From Kalaharituber pfeilii (lineage: Eukaryota; Ascomycota; Pezizomycetes; Pezizales; Pezizaceae): a stretch of DNA of 64,000 nucleotides. The DNA lies in contig WHUZ01000043.1 of assembly GCA_015179045.1 (NCBI GenBank), forward strand, positions 124,001-188,000, written 5' to 3'. The notes beneath the pieces are model-generated. The model was given only the letters and a program-made list of their open reading frames with translations, made no database searches and had not been told where the DNA came from. Each line of letters opens with the position of its first letter. Position 1 is the stretch's first letter. The translations under genes and the position numbers were made by a program. This document shows, piece by piece, positions 42,555-53,919 of this stretch.

Positions 42555-45353
42555 TCATACAACATTAGCCCGATTGACTGAGATAGATGTAGGTTGAGAA
42601 TAGACGTACTTCCCCTCCTTCTGCACTACCACATCACTTATAATATCCCTATCCAGCCCCGGAAACATATCCGCCAAAATCCCCACCACATTTTCATGCT
42701 CCGCCCTCTGAATCCTCAGTGCCTCCGCCGCCTCCGCACTCGCCTGTCTTGCGGCCGACTCTTCTGCGCTATATCGCCCACCTCGCCCTTTGTGCCCTCC
42801 CTTTGGCGCTTGTTGTGGAACTGGCGACCGCCTCGGCGTATTGCCCGTTACTGGCGTCTCCACCGGCCCCTCTGAGTATCCGCTTCCAGTGGCAGCTGAT
42901 GTCGCTTCCCCGAATATCCTCCCAATCGTGCTTAGCGGCTTCTGTACTGCGCGAAGCAGCCCTGCCACTGCATCATCAGGGTCACTGTTGCTGCTGCTCC
43001 CATAGTTATCATATTTATTATTATTATTATTATTATGATTATGATTATAACTATGTCCCACTGCGGGTTCTTTATCGACGATGGGTCTGGGGCTAATGGA
43101 TCTCAGGCGTCCGCTGCTTCCTTCCCCGGAGCCGTCGAGGCCCTGCGCTACTAGGCGCCGGGACTGCCGTGCTATTTGTTCTTGCTCCTCTGGAGCAGGT
43201 GGCGAGGGTGCGGGTTTCTCGGCAATGGCTGCTACAGCTGCCTCTACGTTCCTCTCAAATTCCTCGTCTGTAATGGTAAGGCTGGAGCGGTCTAAAGATT
43301 CGATAAACTGTATAGCACCCATCTATAGCCCAGAACCCATCAGTCATTTCCTAGCTTAGCATTATCATGCAGATATGTTATACCAATGAAGATAAATAGT
43401 ACCCAGCCTCCCCATTCAGCTTCTCCGGGTTCCGGAATCTTAGGATATACTGCACATTGCTAACCAGATGGTCCGGATTGGCTCTCAAGACGACGTATAT
43501 GAGCAATGGTATAAAGCGGTCTGCCGACTCGTCACCACTGGCGGTATGGCGTAATAGTCCTGCACCATTTCCACATTAACTCATGTCTCCAGATGAATGC
43601 GGATCTCAATGAACCAACCAAAGATGACTTTGCAACAATTCAAGACGCATATAACTTTATCCCGAGGCGCCCTGTATGTCTTGATCTTTTCCAATTCCTG
43701 CTGTGCAAGGGTCAGGAATTTTCGCCCGCTTTCTCCAATTGGGGGAATGTCTAAATGCTCTTCCCGGACCCAACCGTAGATCCTAACTTTCTGCGCTAGA
43801 ACCTCATCTCGCTCAACATCCTCTTGATGCTGACCTCTTCGCCCTATAGTATCTCGGTATCCTCGGCGCCGAGAGCCAACCGGTGTACCAGGGGGCGGTG
43901 GAGATATTGCGGGGGAAAACGTCTGTGTGTACAATCGATTCATGACAAGCTTTTCCATGCCCTCTTTAGCATTATCAAATTCTTGCTCGGAGACCTCTCT
44001 CCAGACCTCGCACTGAGCCATCTTCCCCACTATGAAATAGAGGAAGTCGTGTATGATCTTGACCTGCTCATGAACCATCCATTGCCTTTTCGAAAACTCC
44101 TGTAAGAAAGATCTAAGGTATTTAGCCACCGGATCAGCAGTTCGGTGCCGTAGCTGATCCAAGAATCGCTGAAAATCAAATGGAAGATCCGGATCCAACT
44201 CAGGCGGGGGTGGTTTGTGTAGAGTTTGCTGAGAGGGCTGAGGTGAAGGTTTACGTTCTTTGCCGGGTCGAGGGGGCGGCGGAGGCGGAACTTCTTCAGT
44301 TGCTGGTAATGATTTATCGAGGGTTGGATTTGATGTGCGTGGAGAAACCTTTCCATTACCCTGGAAGCTGCTGCTGGGTGATGTCCTGGACATGGGATGG
44401 GTTGGTGACGTTGACTGCGTTCGCGACATTGATTGTGAGGACATATCCTTGAGGGCATCCAGTGAGGATGTCCGTGGTGGGTGTTGCCCTCCGAGTACAT
44501 TGTATGAGCTGGATCTACTCATCACTGCGGGAGAAATGGGGTTAGAGTAATGCGATGAAGGCTCCTTGGTCTCATGTCCTTCATGTCCTGGCTCAAACTG
44601 CTCTAGTATGCTATTTATCTCGGATTGGCCATCCTCTTCGTCTGATGGGTCATTTTTTGAATGCCCATTTGAAGATGCATTGCTCTCCTGGAAGCCGGGC
44701 TCGAGTTGCGAACTCTTAGGAGGAGTTCCAGCTACGGAAGAAGGCGCACTCGGGAGAGGTGTCATCGGGGTTGGGTCCAGGTAGGCTAGGTCCTTTGGAG
44801 GAGGTGGCGGCGGCGGCGGTGAAGCTGGCTGCCGCTTCTGGTTGGATTGCCCCTTCATGTCGTTCTTTTCTGCTGTTTCTTCCTTGACTGTCCTCTTTTC
44901 CCGTGCAGCTTTTTCCAGGTCCATTTCGGGTGTAAATAAATCTGGATTCACTGGCCCAACAGACAAAGAAGCAAGCTGCGCCGAAAGCACAGCACTGGCG
45001 TCGTTCTTCGCTGCTGTGGTTTCTCCTGTTTCTGTCTTCTCGGCCTCTTTTGAGCCACCACTCATCAACCCACCATATTCCTTCCCTGGTAGAGCTTGCT
45101 CCGGCGTGATCCGGGGCAGCTCCTTCATCGTATCTGGCACTGACATCTTTCGCAGCTGACTTTTACTGTCGAAAGCGTTTTCCTGCCGTAGACCACGCCC
45201 TTCTTCGTTTGATTCTGTAGCCATTACAGGTAATGGCTTAGGGGATGATGGTGCTATGACTGTCGGTGGAGTGGGAGGGGCGCCGGTGCTCTCTCCTGCT
45301 GCGGCAGTAGCTACAGGCCCAACCTCGTTATTCTGGGAGTCCGAAGAAGCCAT
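42555..45353 (-). CDS. VPS9: VPS9-domain guanine nucleotide exchange factor with C-terminal CUE domain
   Basis: VPS9 proteins activate Rab5/Vps21-type GTPases in endosome and vacuole traffic. Three exons (45353..43619, 43559..43384, 43322..42555) join in frame to 892 residues; introns are 59 and 61 nt. The first ~385 residues are Pro/Ser-rich. A helical bundle starts at DLPFDFQRFLDQL (near 390). The catalytic VPS9 core follows, with DKVICVLNCCKVIFG, GDESADRFIPLLIYVVLRANP (near 590-610) and GAIQFIE. Linkers include an Asn/His repeat encoded by a TTA/ATG microsatellite at about 43013-43055. The end carries a CUE-like segment (VVGILADMFPGLD), which binds ubiquitin in yeast Vps9. The VPS9 core crosses both introns, confirming the joins. 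The third exon begins with ATG only by coincidence. Confidence 0.93.
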
Positions 45354-46983
45354 CGCTCACGTAGACTGGTGCTGAAGTCCCCTAAACTCACTCGTAAGCA
45401 AACCCGAAGTATGTTGTCGGTGGGCGGAGGCGTTGCAGCTGCGTGAGGCTCTTCCGTCCCTCTCCCCTCTCGTGCCGCCTGTAACAAAGCCAAGTAACCC
45501 CTCAAGTTTCCCCACCTGAGGCCGTCCCGCTGTCCGCTGCGGCTCAAAGTTGAGGGCACGGGGAGCTATTCTAGGGTGCCTGGACCGATCTGCGCGGAAA
45601 CACAGCAGGTCGACCAGGGCGTTGGAGGAGAAATGCGTGAATGGCTGCTTTGTATTCGAGAAATTTTGTCAAGCCGCGGAATGGCGCTCAAAGCAAGCAG
45701 CACCCGATGGCGATGTAGCAAACCTAAGTGGGCTGTCCTTGCATCAGAAGTCTCACGGCGCTGGTAAGTCAAGCAGGGCAAGCAGGTAAGTCGAGCAGAA
45801 GGGAGCAAGGCCCGACCAGGGTTGCACGCAGGAAGGCGGGGCAGCGTAACTGTGAGCAATGCCAGGGCGGGCTTGGTCCCGGTAAGCTCGGGGCATAGAG
45901 CAGCCAGACGTTGCCAACGCTCTATTTCTGACAAAACTTTAATCTGAGAGATGACGCAGTATTTGGCCCGCGAGCTCCATTCCAGCTTGCACTCGCAGTG
46001 GGCAGTTCATACATCAGCCTCCCTGTCTAATCTATGCTCCTGTGGGGCGAGGGACAAGGCCATCCCCTACGGAACGCAGTGACTAAGCGCCTACGCCATT
46101 CCGTATGAACATGCCGCGGTGGCGGTAGCATTCACGTTGCGAGCAGGTTACGGTAGCTGGCTCTGGACAGAGTTCGACTTTATGAATGGGCACGGTAAGC
46201 GTAAACACGTCACACGTCAAGAAAAAGAGCCTCGCAGCACAGTTGAGACGGACACCCAAACTCCAATTTCCCCATGATGAATTCGTCTTTATGATCTTTG
46301 GAAAACCACTCAAATCATCGCGCAAAACAATAATAAGGAAACCCGAATGAAAGAAACAGGAAACCGAACAAGTACAGGTACAGCAATCAATCAAACGGCC
46401 TCAACCTTTCTTATCTCATCCCATTTATAGTCTCCGAGTCTCAATCTCCTACCCCAAGTTCAAACCAAGCTCAAGCCAAGCTCCAATTCCACTCCTTCTC
46501 CGTTTTTACTTGCGCGGGTATTGTGTGACTTATGACATTCCTATTCCTTCTGCTGCTGTTGCGGGGCTCATGATGGAATTCAGTCCTTGCAGGGCATTAT
46601 TGTGGGTGATATTGAGAGAAAGATGATGTGATGTAGCATAAGCAGTTCCGTTTTATTTAACCGTTTCCACGGGCCACCCATTTTTCCCAGACGAAATAGA
46701 TATCATGACGCTTGATTTATCACCGAAACCCCGAGAGAAAAGCTTGCATCACCGTTACAAGCCTTATATAGCAAAACAGGAAGATACACAAGCAAGGAAG
46801 TGACAAAGTAAAGGCGGGACGAAAGGAAATTGGAATAAGGAAAAGCTGTGCAAGTAAATAAGAACAAGAAACAAAATAGGGTAATAAGGAAAGAGCCCAA
46901 GTCCCCAGAGGAAGACGAAAGTTGGTGAGAAATTATCCTTTTATTTTTTTAAATCCCACATGACCCAACGAAACACACCCCAT
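45354..46983. other. Intergenic: VPS9 promoter side and eL6 3' flank
   Basis: No gene supported. Frames up to 122 codons (45566-45934, minus) have no recognisable features. Confidence 0.5.
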
Positions 46984-47889
46984 CTACCACTTCATCAAGT
47001 GGGGCCTGTCACCCTTGCTCAACGAGAAGGAAGATGCGAGGTATGCACTGAGGTAGGGGACTCTCTTGATGGACACGATAAGGGCCTTATCGACTGCCTT
47101 TTGATCGGCAGCACGGGATTCTGGGAGGGGCTTCTTCTACATTTTTTTTGTTGTATATTAGCCGCTAGCTATTCACTTCTAGGAAACTCATTTTCAAAGA
47201 ATCTTCTAGTAATCTCCGCCTCGGTCTAGACAATTGATTCTTACCTCCTTTGGAGCAGCAGCATCAAAGAATGCCTCCTTGTCACTCTTCTTTGCTTCCT
47301 TCTCCCTGGCGAAGTAGGCATCATCGAACTTGCTCACATCGACACCAGAGATGTCGACCTTAGTGGAGGTAGCAATGACATATCTAGCGTTCACTCTTCT
47401 GATGGGAACACCGTTGATCTTGAAAGGGCCAGAAACAAGGAGAACGCCGCCGGTGAGAGGCTTGAGGTAAACAACACGCTTGCCACGGTATCGTCCAGCG
47501 AGGATGATGAGGACAGCACCTGGCTGGAGAGATGGACGGAGAGTAGTAGGTCTTTGGGTTTTCCGTGCCTGATTGGTTGCATATACATGTCAGAATTGGT
47601 CCTCATAATGAAGTGCCATGTCCGAGCTTCGGAGGTCTTGATATCGATTTCTCTGCACTGTGTACAAATTCGAACGATCCCCCATTCCATCTCCCCATTT
47701 CCTCCCACCTTATTATGTCCCCACATTTTATCCCTCCGAAGCTCATTCCCTCTATATCCCGGCCAAACGTACCTTCTTTGGGATTGGAGTATCCTCAGTT
47801 GGGTACCACTTGCTGGCTCTCTGTGAGGGAACTGGGACCTCTCGTGTGCCGGACCCGAAGGTCTTAGTGACGGTCTGAGGAGCGGACAT
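46984..47889 (-). CDS. RPL6: 60S ribosomal protein eL6 (RPL6)
   Basis: A structural protein of the large cytosolic ribosomal subunit. Three exons (47889..47773, 47568..47245, 47136..46984), all in phase 0, give 197 residues, the usual fungal length. The first exon encodes the N-terminal tail ([13 protein letters not shown]). The second carries the conserved core [20 protein letters not shown], then [17 protein letters not shown] and [11 protein letters not shown]. The third carries the conserved C-terminus ending in GDRPHLMKW. Introns are 204 and 108 nt; long first introns are common in fungal ribosomal protein genes. The start ATG at 47889 faces RPN13 across a 455-bp divergent spacer. Confidence 0.96.
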
Positions 47890-48344
47890 TGCAAATTGTG
47901 TGTTGACCGTACGAATGGAATGTGCGGTTGCTGAACTTTGTCGGCGGGTCGTCGGTTTTCGTGATATGTCGTCGGGGGTCGTTGGGTTGGACGACTTTTC
48001 GCCGAAGTCGCTAGGGCTTGGAATTGCCAGTGTGTGTGGCCGCCACATGCGAGCTTGTGGGATTTTGATCAGATTAGGGCTGTGACTCGCTTTCGTTACT
48101 GAAGTGTGGCGCTACAATATGGCCAAGCTTATGCCAAGCCTGTACCAAGGTTAATGATACAGAGCATGCGCTTGATGCTTAGTCACCCGAGAGCGAGACT
48201 ACCAACACCAGCTGGAAGCTCTTGGCGTGCCTCAGCCAGGCCTGCGAAGCTTACGACATCACCAAGCTCCCCACCATTGAAACACGAACCATCGACATCT
48301 ACGGCCTTGCCTCAGACACACTCATAAACCACATACAGGGAGAT
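47890..48344. promoter_or_regulatory. Divergent promoter region between RPL6 and RPN13
   Basis: The two start codons point away from each other with 455 bp between them, so both promoters and 5' leaders must fit here. No specific factor site was assigned. The part next to RPN13 is open in several frames but nothing suggests it is coding. Confidence 0.6.
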
Positions 48345-50038
48345 ATGTCGAATCCGGTCGTCCGCCCCCACATTGCCATCAAGGCAGGGAGGTGCCTTCC
48401 ATCAGTCAGTTCACCTCGATGATACCCCTCTTCAAGCTCACCTCTGCTAACTAAGCAAAATTTGCAGCCCAACGATCCAAAGAAGATTGTACCCTCTCCC
48501 GAACCGGGCCTTCTGTACCTCTACACCAACCCTGAGGATGGTAGAACTCTCCTCTCCTCTGCCCAACTCACTCCCTGACCGTCCTCGCCTATAACTAATA
48601 CACCCCGCCCCCACCAGAGATTCTGCATTTCTGCTGGAAGCCCCGGGGCTCCCCAGATGCCCCAGTGGACGACTTACTCATGTTTCCTGGGGACGCTACC
48701 TTTGTTGCCCACCGAATCCCAACTGGACGAGTGTACATCTTGAAATTCTCCAGCTCATCTCAACGCCTCTTCTACTGGCTCCAAACCAAGCCCGAGAAGC
48801 CCGATGAGCCTGGGCACTTCAGCAACCGGGACAAGGAATACGGTGAAGCTATTAACAGGCTGTTAAGAGGCGAGGAACACGGCGATGACAGCGAAGACAT
48901 GCTTGGTGATGACGAGGATGAGACTATGGAGGACGTGGAAAGACGGGACGAGGGCGCAGAATCGAGAGAGGGTGGCGCAGACGGGGGCAGAGCGTAGGTC
49001 GCATATTTCCCATCGGTTGCTCCTGGCTATTATTTGCTTTCCATTTGTCTCGTTTTGTTATCGTGGTCTGGTTCTGCATGCATGGTTTGCTTCCTTGTGG
49101 TGTCAGCTGTTGGATATCTTTGGGTTATGATTGAGAAGGGAAAGAAGGGCAGCATAAATATATCTATATAAGCCCCTGTTATATTATGCCCCTGACGATG
49201 GCGGTATCCTTGTTTGTTTATCTGTTGCTGCTTCCGTGAACGGGAATGGCGCATGGCTATTTGCATTCCGTTTCCTCTATGCACACACAACATTTACTTG
49301 AAAGTTTCCTGTTCCCCATGCGAAGGCAAACACAATTCGCATTTTTGTCGAACAGCTTTTACAAATTGCTGCAGTTCTGAATGAGAGGGGCAAGTTCGGG
49401 TTTGAAAGCATGGGTGTGCATGTATTACATGTATGTGTATGTATGCGTATGCCCCCTCGACTTGCTAAACCCTGTCATAAAAAGAACCAGTCAAGAAATG
49501 AATGCATTTCAAATACAAAACATCGCGGTGCTCCGTACTTTCCATTTCTCATGTTCATCTCAAACCAACCTTACTTTTGAACTTTTCGTTGCTAACTTTA
49601 TGTCTCACTGGCTTTAGTGCCTCTGCCTCCGCCGAACCCGCTCCAACGTCCGCCTCCGCTCCTGCTCCTGCCACCGTCTCTGCTACCTCTAGCCCCACCA
49701 ACCAATCCTCTTTCCTACAGTCCCTCATCTCCTCGATTTCTGTTCCCGCCTCCACCAATCCCGCCAACCAGTCCCAGTCCCGCCAACCACCTCTCTCCCT
49801 CTCAGTCCTCCTCCCCCCCTCCGCCACCCTCCCACTGCTCTCCACCCTCACCGAGCACGAACTCGCTTCTCTAATGGCCCTTCTCCCCCCCACCTTACCA
49901 CCCACAACCGAAACACTCGAGAAAGTCCTACGGTCCCCGCAGTTCACGCAGAGCTTGGGAGCGCTGACCGTTGCGTTGAGGGACGAAGGGGGCTCAGAGG
50001 CGTGTGTGAGAGTTTGGGGGTGGATTTGGGGACTGTAG
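48345..50038 (+). CDS. RPN13: Proteasome ubiquitin receptor RPN13 (ADRM1), with an apparent 3' frameshift
   Basis: Rpn13 sits on the 26S proteasome base, binds ubiquitin by its Pru domain and recruits the deubiquitinase UCH37 by its DEUBAD domain. Exons 48345..48404, 48468..48540, 48618..48993, 49618..50038 join in frame. The Pru domain fills about residues 10-140 (GLLYLYTNPEDEILHFCWKP, DLLMFPGDATF, YILKFSSSSQRLFYWLQ, NRLLRGEE). An acidic linker follows, then an Ala/Pro/Ser region and the DEUBAD start (LSLSVLLPP, TLEKVLRSPQFTQSLGAL). As written the frame ends at 50036-50038 after an unusual Trp-rich tail (309 residues). The -1 frame continues from about 49984 with GLRGVCESLGVDLG and GGDGVGAFVEGV to a stop at 50167-50169, which is the expected DEUBAD end. 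The change falls in the G5 run at 49988-49992. Confidence 0.9.
48994..49617 (+). other. Long inferred intron of RPN13 (624 nt)
   Basis: GTAGGT donor in phase 2, CTAAC branch site 23 nt before a CTTTAG acceptor. It is about ten times longer than most introns in this window. Reading into it stops one codon after the donor. Confidence 0.7.
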
Positions 50039-50169
50039 GGGTGGAAGTGAGGAGGAATGGGGGAGATGGCGTAGGAGCGTTCGTGGAAGGGGTGAGGAAG
50101 CAGGTATTGGAGAAGATGGAACAGGAGGAGCGAGAGGATGCAGCGAAGGAGGATAGAATGGAGGAATAG

Positions 50170-51333
50170 GTGATATAAACGTCCTTGTTTAACTTGGTTT
50201 TTGCTTTTTGTAGGAAGCAAGAGTGGAGTGGAACCATCTAATTGTTTTTCTAGCCATTGAAAATGCAAGTATTATAACTACTTCCTACTCTGTGGAGCAA
50301 ACCTACATTACAAACCCCCCCATGTGCGCATGTTGTTTCTTTTATAAAATATGCAGCATCGTCATACTTAGTTATGAATACACAATTTATGCATCATGTA
50401 TGATATGAACACTTTCATTTTTTTTAAACTTGCGGGATTTAAAATTCTGCCCGGTGTTAGGTAGACGGAATATTTCCTCCTCTTTTTTTATTTTTTATTT
50501 TTTATTTTATTTTATTTTATTTTATTTTTTTGACAAACAATTGTAACTTGCAAAATTTTGTGAAGTTTGAAAATATATGTATGAATCCGATATCTAAAAA
50601 AGTTGAGTTTAATTTGCCAAATAAAACATTTCACGTAAATTTAATTATTTCTTACCCTCAAACCATAAAACTCAAACCACAATTATAGTGTGTTGGTGAT
50701 ACAACGCACCATCGACTTTCCTCTGCCACTCTCAATTCCACACGCTTCACACACTTTACATATATATGTTCTTGGTACGAGTTGATAAGTACCTAATGTG
50801 TGTAGGTATATACAAGTGCTTAAGTCTATGCGGATCAAGTCACGTTTATTCAAGGTCTGACAGCCCAATTCACGATTTATTACACCAACTTGCGTGATCA
50901 AGTATTTAATACAGACATGATAAAATTGGTAAAATAAAGTAACACCGATAGCTTAACAAAACAAAAATAAAACACACCCACATGCACGCGTACACGACAT
51001 TAAACAGACACCGACCGACCCGACGCGACCCAACTGACTCCGTTAAAAAAAAAAAAAAAGAAAGAAAAAGAAAAAAAAAAAGAAAATGCCAAATAGAGAA
51101 AGGAAATGAGAAATTGGTAAGTAACCAAGAAGAAAGCCATGCCCAAAGACTAAAATACATCTTTGCCCGCCTTCTCCCCATACAGCACCCTCCGGCTCCG
51201 TGGATATTTTTCAGGCAAATCTATGATTGCCTTCATTTTGTCTCAAAAACCAAAAACCTACCTTGCAACCCGTAAATGATTTTTACAACGATAATATATA
51301 CAGACCTTCCCCGCAGCCCCCTACCTACTTTAT
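50170..51333. other. Intergenic between convergent RPN13 and patatin genes
   Basis: AT-rich 3' flanks with T-rich runs (about 50460-50530) and an A-rich run (51046-51080). No gene supported. Confidence 0.5.
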
Positions 51334-53919
51334 TCACGTTGGTAACCTCCCTGTCGGCGCGGCCCATCCCCTCGGCCCCGAGTTATACCCACCTCCATAT
51401 CCATATCCACCACCACCATATTTATGGCCCGCTTCCGTCCCTTCCTTAGCACCAGCACCAGCGCCATGACCAGCTAATATTCCCTGCTTCTCAATCTTTC
51501 CTGCGATCTTCTGCAACTCCCTGAAATGAAGTGCCACTTCCTCATCCATATCCAATTCCGGCACAATTTCATGTTCCTCTAGTTCATGCTGCTTGGACGG
51601 AGCCGTCGGGACTTGGATGCCTAAGCCTACAATGCCGAAATTCATAGTGGCGCTGGTTTTAGTTGGGACGGGGATATTCGACGTTGATATCGAGAATGAA
51701 GATGTAGATGACGACAGTCCTGCCTTGGGGCCGTGCCCTTGCACCACTCCTGATGGTGGCGCACTTGTGCTGTCATTGTTAACATCACTGGCATCCGATG
51801 GTGAACCAGACCCAATCGAACTATTCGCCGTCCTCAGCGAGCTCCCAGTCAACGATGGGATCCTCTCTGGCACCGGGAATCCCACGTCAACCGGCGTAAA
51901 ATCCGTGATTCGCGCGCTCGTGGGTTGGTACTCTGGGAGCGGCGGCGAGGGGTTGTCGCTTCGCGAGGGCGCCTCTGTCTGTGCTACCGTACGAAGTACT
52001 CGCGGGGCAGATGACGACGATGATGATGAAGCGTTTGCGTTAACACTGCTCGCCGGAAGAGGGAGAATGTCTATTGGCGCTGGAGGTGGTTTTCGTGTAA
52101 CGCGGGGATGTCTAGGGACATTTGGTGCTGGTGCTGAAGGGAATTGGTATGGTGGGTTGAGCTGACTGAACTCGGCGGCAAGATTGGGGATTATTGGTTG
52201 CGCAACGTAGCGTTTTGGGGCGAGATTATCTAGGGAGGAGGTAAATTGTGCTGGCGGAGGAGGCGGGAGGTCTTTACTCAGAGACTACATTCATATATCA
52301 TCAACATTTTGCGCACTACAATCTATGGAGGGAAGGTGGAAACTTACATCTGCGTGCTTGTCCTTCCAAATTTTCGCCAATCTCTTTGCCGCATTCGCAT
52401 TCATCCTCTGTACATTTGGCTTGCTCAAGTACGCCCTCGTCCCAGTACTTATATCCGCGAGCCTATACCACTCCGCCATCCCAGCCTGCCCGACACCAGT
52501 ATCCACATTCAACCTGAAATATGCCTCTTCGTCAATGCCCTTCGCTCGCAATTTGCGCACCGTTTCCAAATGCAGTTGCTCGCACTCCTCGATCTTGAGC
52601 ATGTAGTTCTCACGCGCATCGACAAACTTCTGAAGTGGAGTTACTCCAATAATACTCCCGCGAACACTGGTTGTCTTTGTAGTCCCGAGCGGCGGGTTTT
52701 CCATGTGCGGCGGAAGCTTCCCAGAGCCAATGCTGATGAACACGCCAATCTCCCGCCCCGGCCACTCATGCGCGATGGCTTCCTCGAGCACGAGTGGTGC
52801 GGGGTTGAATTTGCCGTGACCTTCGTCGAGGAAGATGTTCTGTCCGACTTGGATCGGCTTGAAAGCAGGGAAAATCGCACAAGAGGCACGGCCAGCTTCC
52901 CAGATGGTGCAGTTGCCTGATAGACAGGTTTCCGCCGGGGAATCATATGTGCGGAGGAGTGCTGGGGGAGAACCTGGGGCAGAGCCTTTATAGACAGCAG
53001 TGACGAACCTAATCTCCAATATCAGTATATCTGCACTCATGAGATATCAGCTTCAGTATACAACTACACTCACGTTTTGCATCTCCCTGGCCGCTCGTCA
53101 TACCACAGTGCCCCCCGCCCGGTAAGCAGATCATACAGCTGCGGCTTCCATATATGCTCCACACTTGGTGGTATTGGACTCGCATCTAGCGTCAATGAAG
53201 CTACTGAGGGCATCGTGTGTGATCTTCGCAGTTTAATTTTACCCCCAGCTGAAACTGACGACGCCGGACTATGGGGCAACTTCTTCCGCCGATCCGCAGT
53301 CTCCGAGGTCTCATATATGCTTACAACCTCCTTTATCGCCTCCTCCAGCTTTGAGGCCTTGTACAATGTCTTTCCATACGGGATCCCGACCAGGGTCTTA
53401 TCCGTCTCGAATACCCGTCGTGCCATATCGACCCATAACTCCAATGCTGTCGCAACATCGACTCGAAGGCGGCCGAGAAGAAGAGCAATCAACCTGTTTC
53501 ATCGATGGATCAAAGGTCTTTCTCAGTCTTTGCTATCCCCATAATCTCACCAGTATGTCACCCCATTTCCCAAAGGACCAAACATAGGTATACATACCCG
53601 CCAGTCCCCGTTCCTCCAATCAAATCAAAATGATCACACGGCCTCGGAATCTCCCACTTCTCCGGTGCTCTCCCCTCAGTTTCCACAAACACCTTATGCA
53701 TCACTTCCTGTAATAGCAGTAGCATCGAGTACCCCCGTACCCCTCCGCCATCTACACCACACATGCATATCCCAATTAGCAACGAAACTCATACCCAGTG
53801 AAGTAGAATGCGGGGAAAAAATTCCTCAGCGGAGAAACTTTTGCTTACTCACCGAGAGAAAGTATACGCAGAGGCCGCTGCGGAAGGCTATTGCTGGGTC
53901 GTGGATAAGGATGGTTCAT
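51334..53919 (-). CDS. Patatin-like phospholipase-family protein, nucleophile position Gly
   Basis: Patatin-like proteins are lipid acyl hydrolases with a Ser-Asp dyad. Five exons (53919..53853, 53751..53598, 53493..53074, 53008..52348, 52284..51334) join in frame to 750 residues. The oxyanion motif DGGGVRGYS begins near residue 23. The nucleophile elbow reads IGGTGTGGLIALLLGRLR near 66-85: in the usual GxSxG the Ser is replaced by Gly. Downstream, VFETDKTLVGIPYGKTLYKASKLEEAI is typical of the fungal patatin group, as are RASCAIFPAFKPI and the acid motif DEG (D near 275, usually DGG/DGA). The last ~300 residues are Pro/Ser-rich and end in a Gly/Tyr-rich tail. The elbow spans an intron (exons 2 and 3), but the Gly codon lies inside exon 2, so the substitution is not a splicing error. 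The protein may be inactive or use an atypical mechanism. Confidence 0.85.

Noticed and set aside
43597..45159. Plus-strand frames up to 105 codons across VPS9
   Set aside because: Antisense to a well-supported coding sequence.
49555..50268. 237-codon minus-strand frame
   Set aside because: Overlaps the RPN13 last exon in antisense; RPN13 domain similarity on the plus strand takes precedence.
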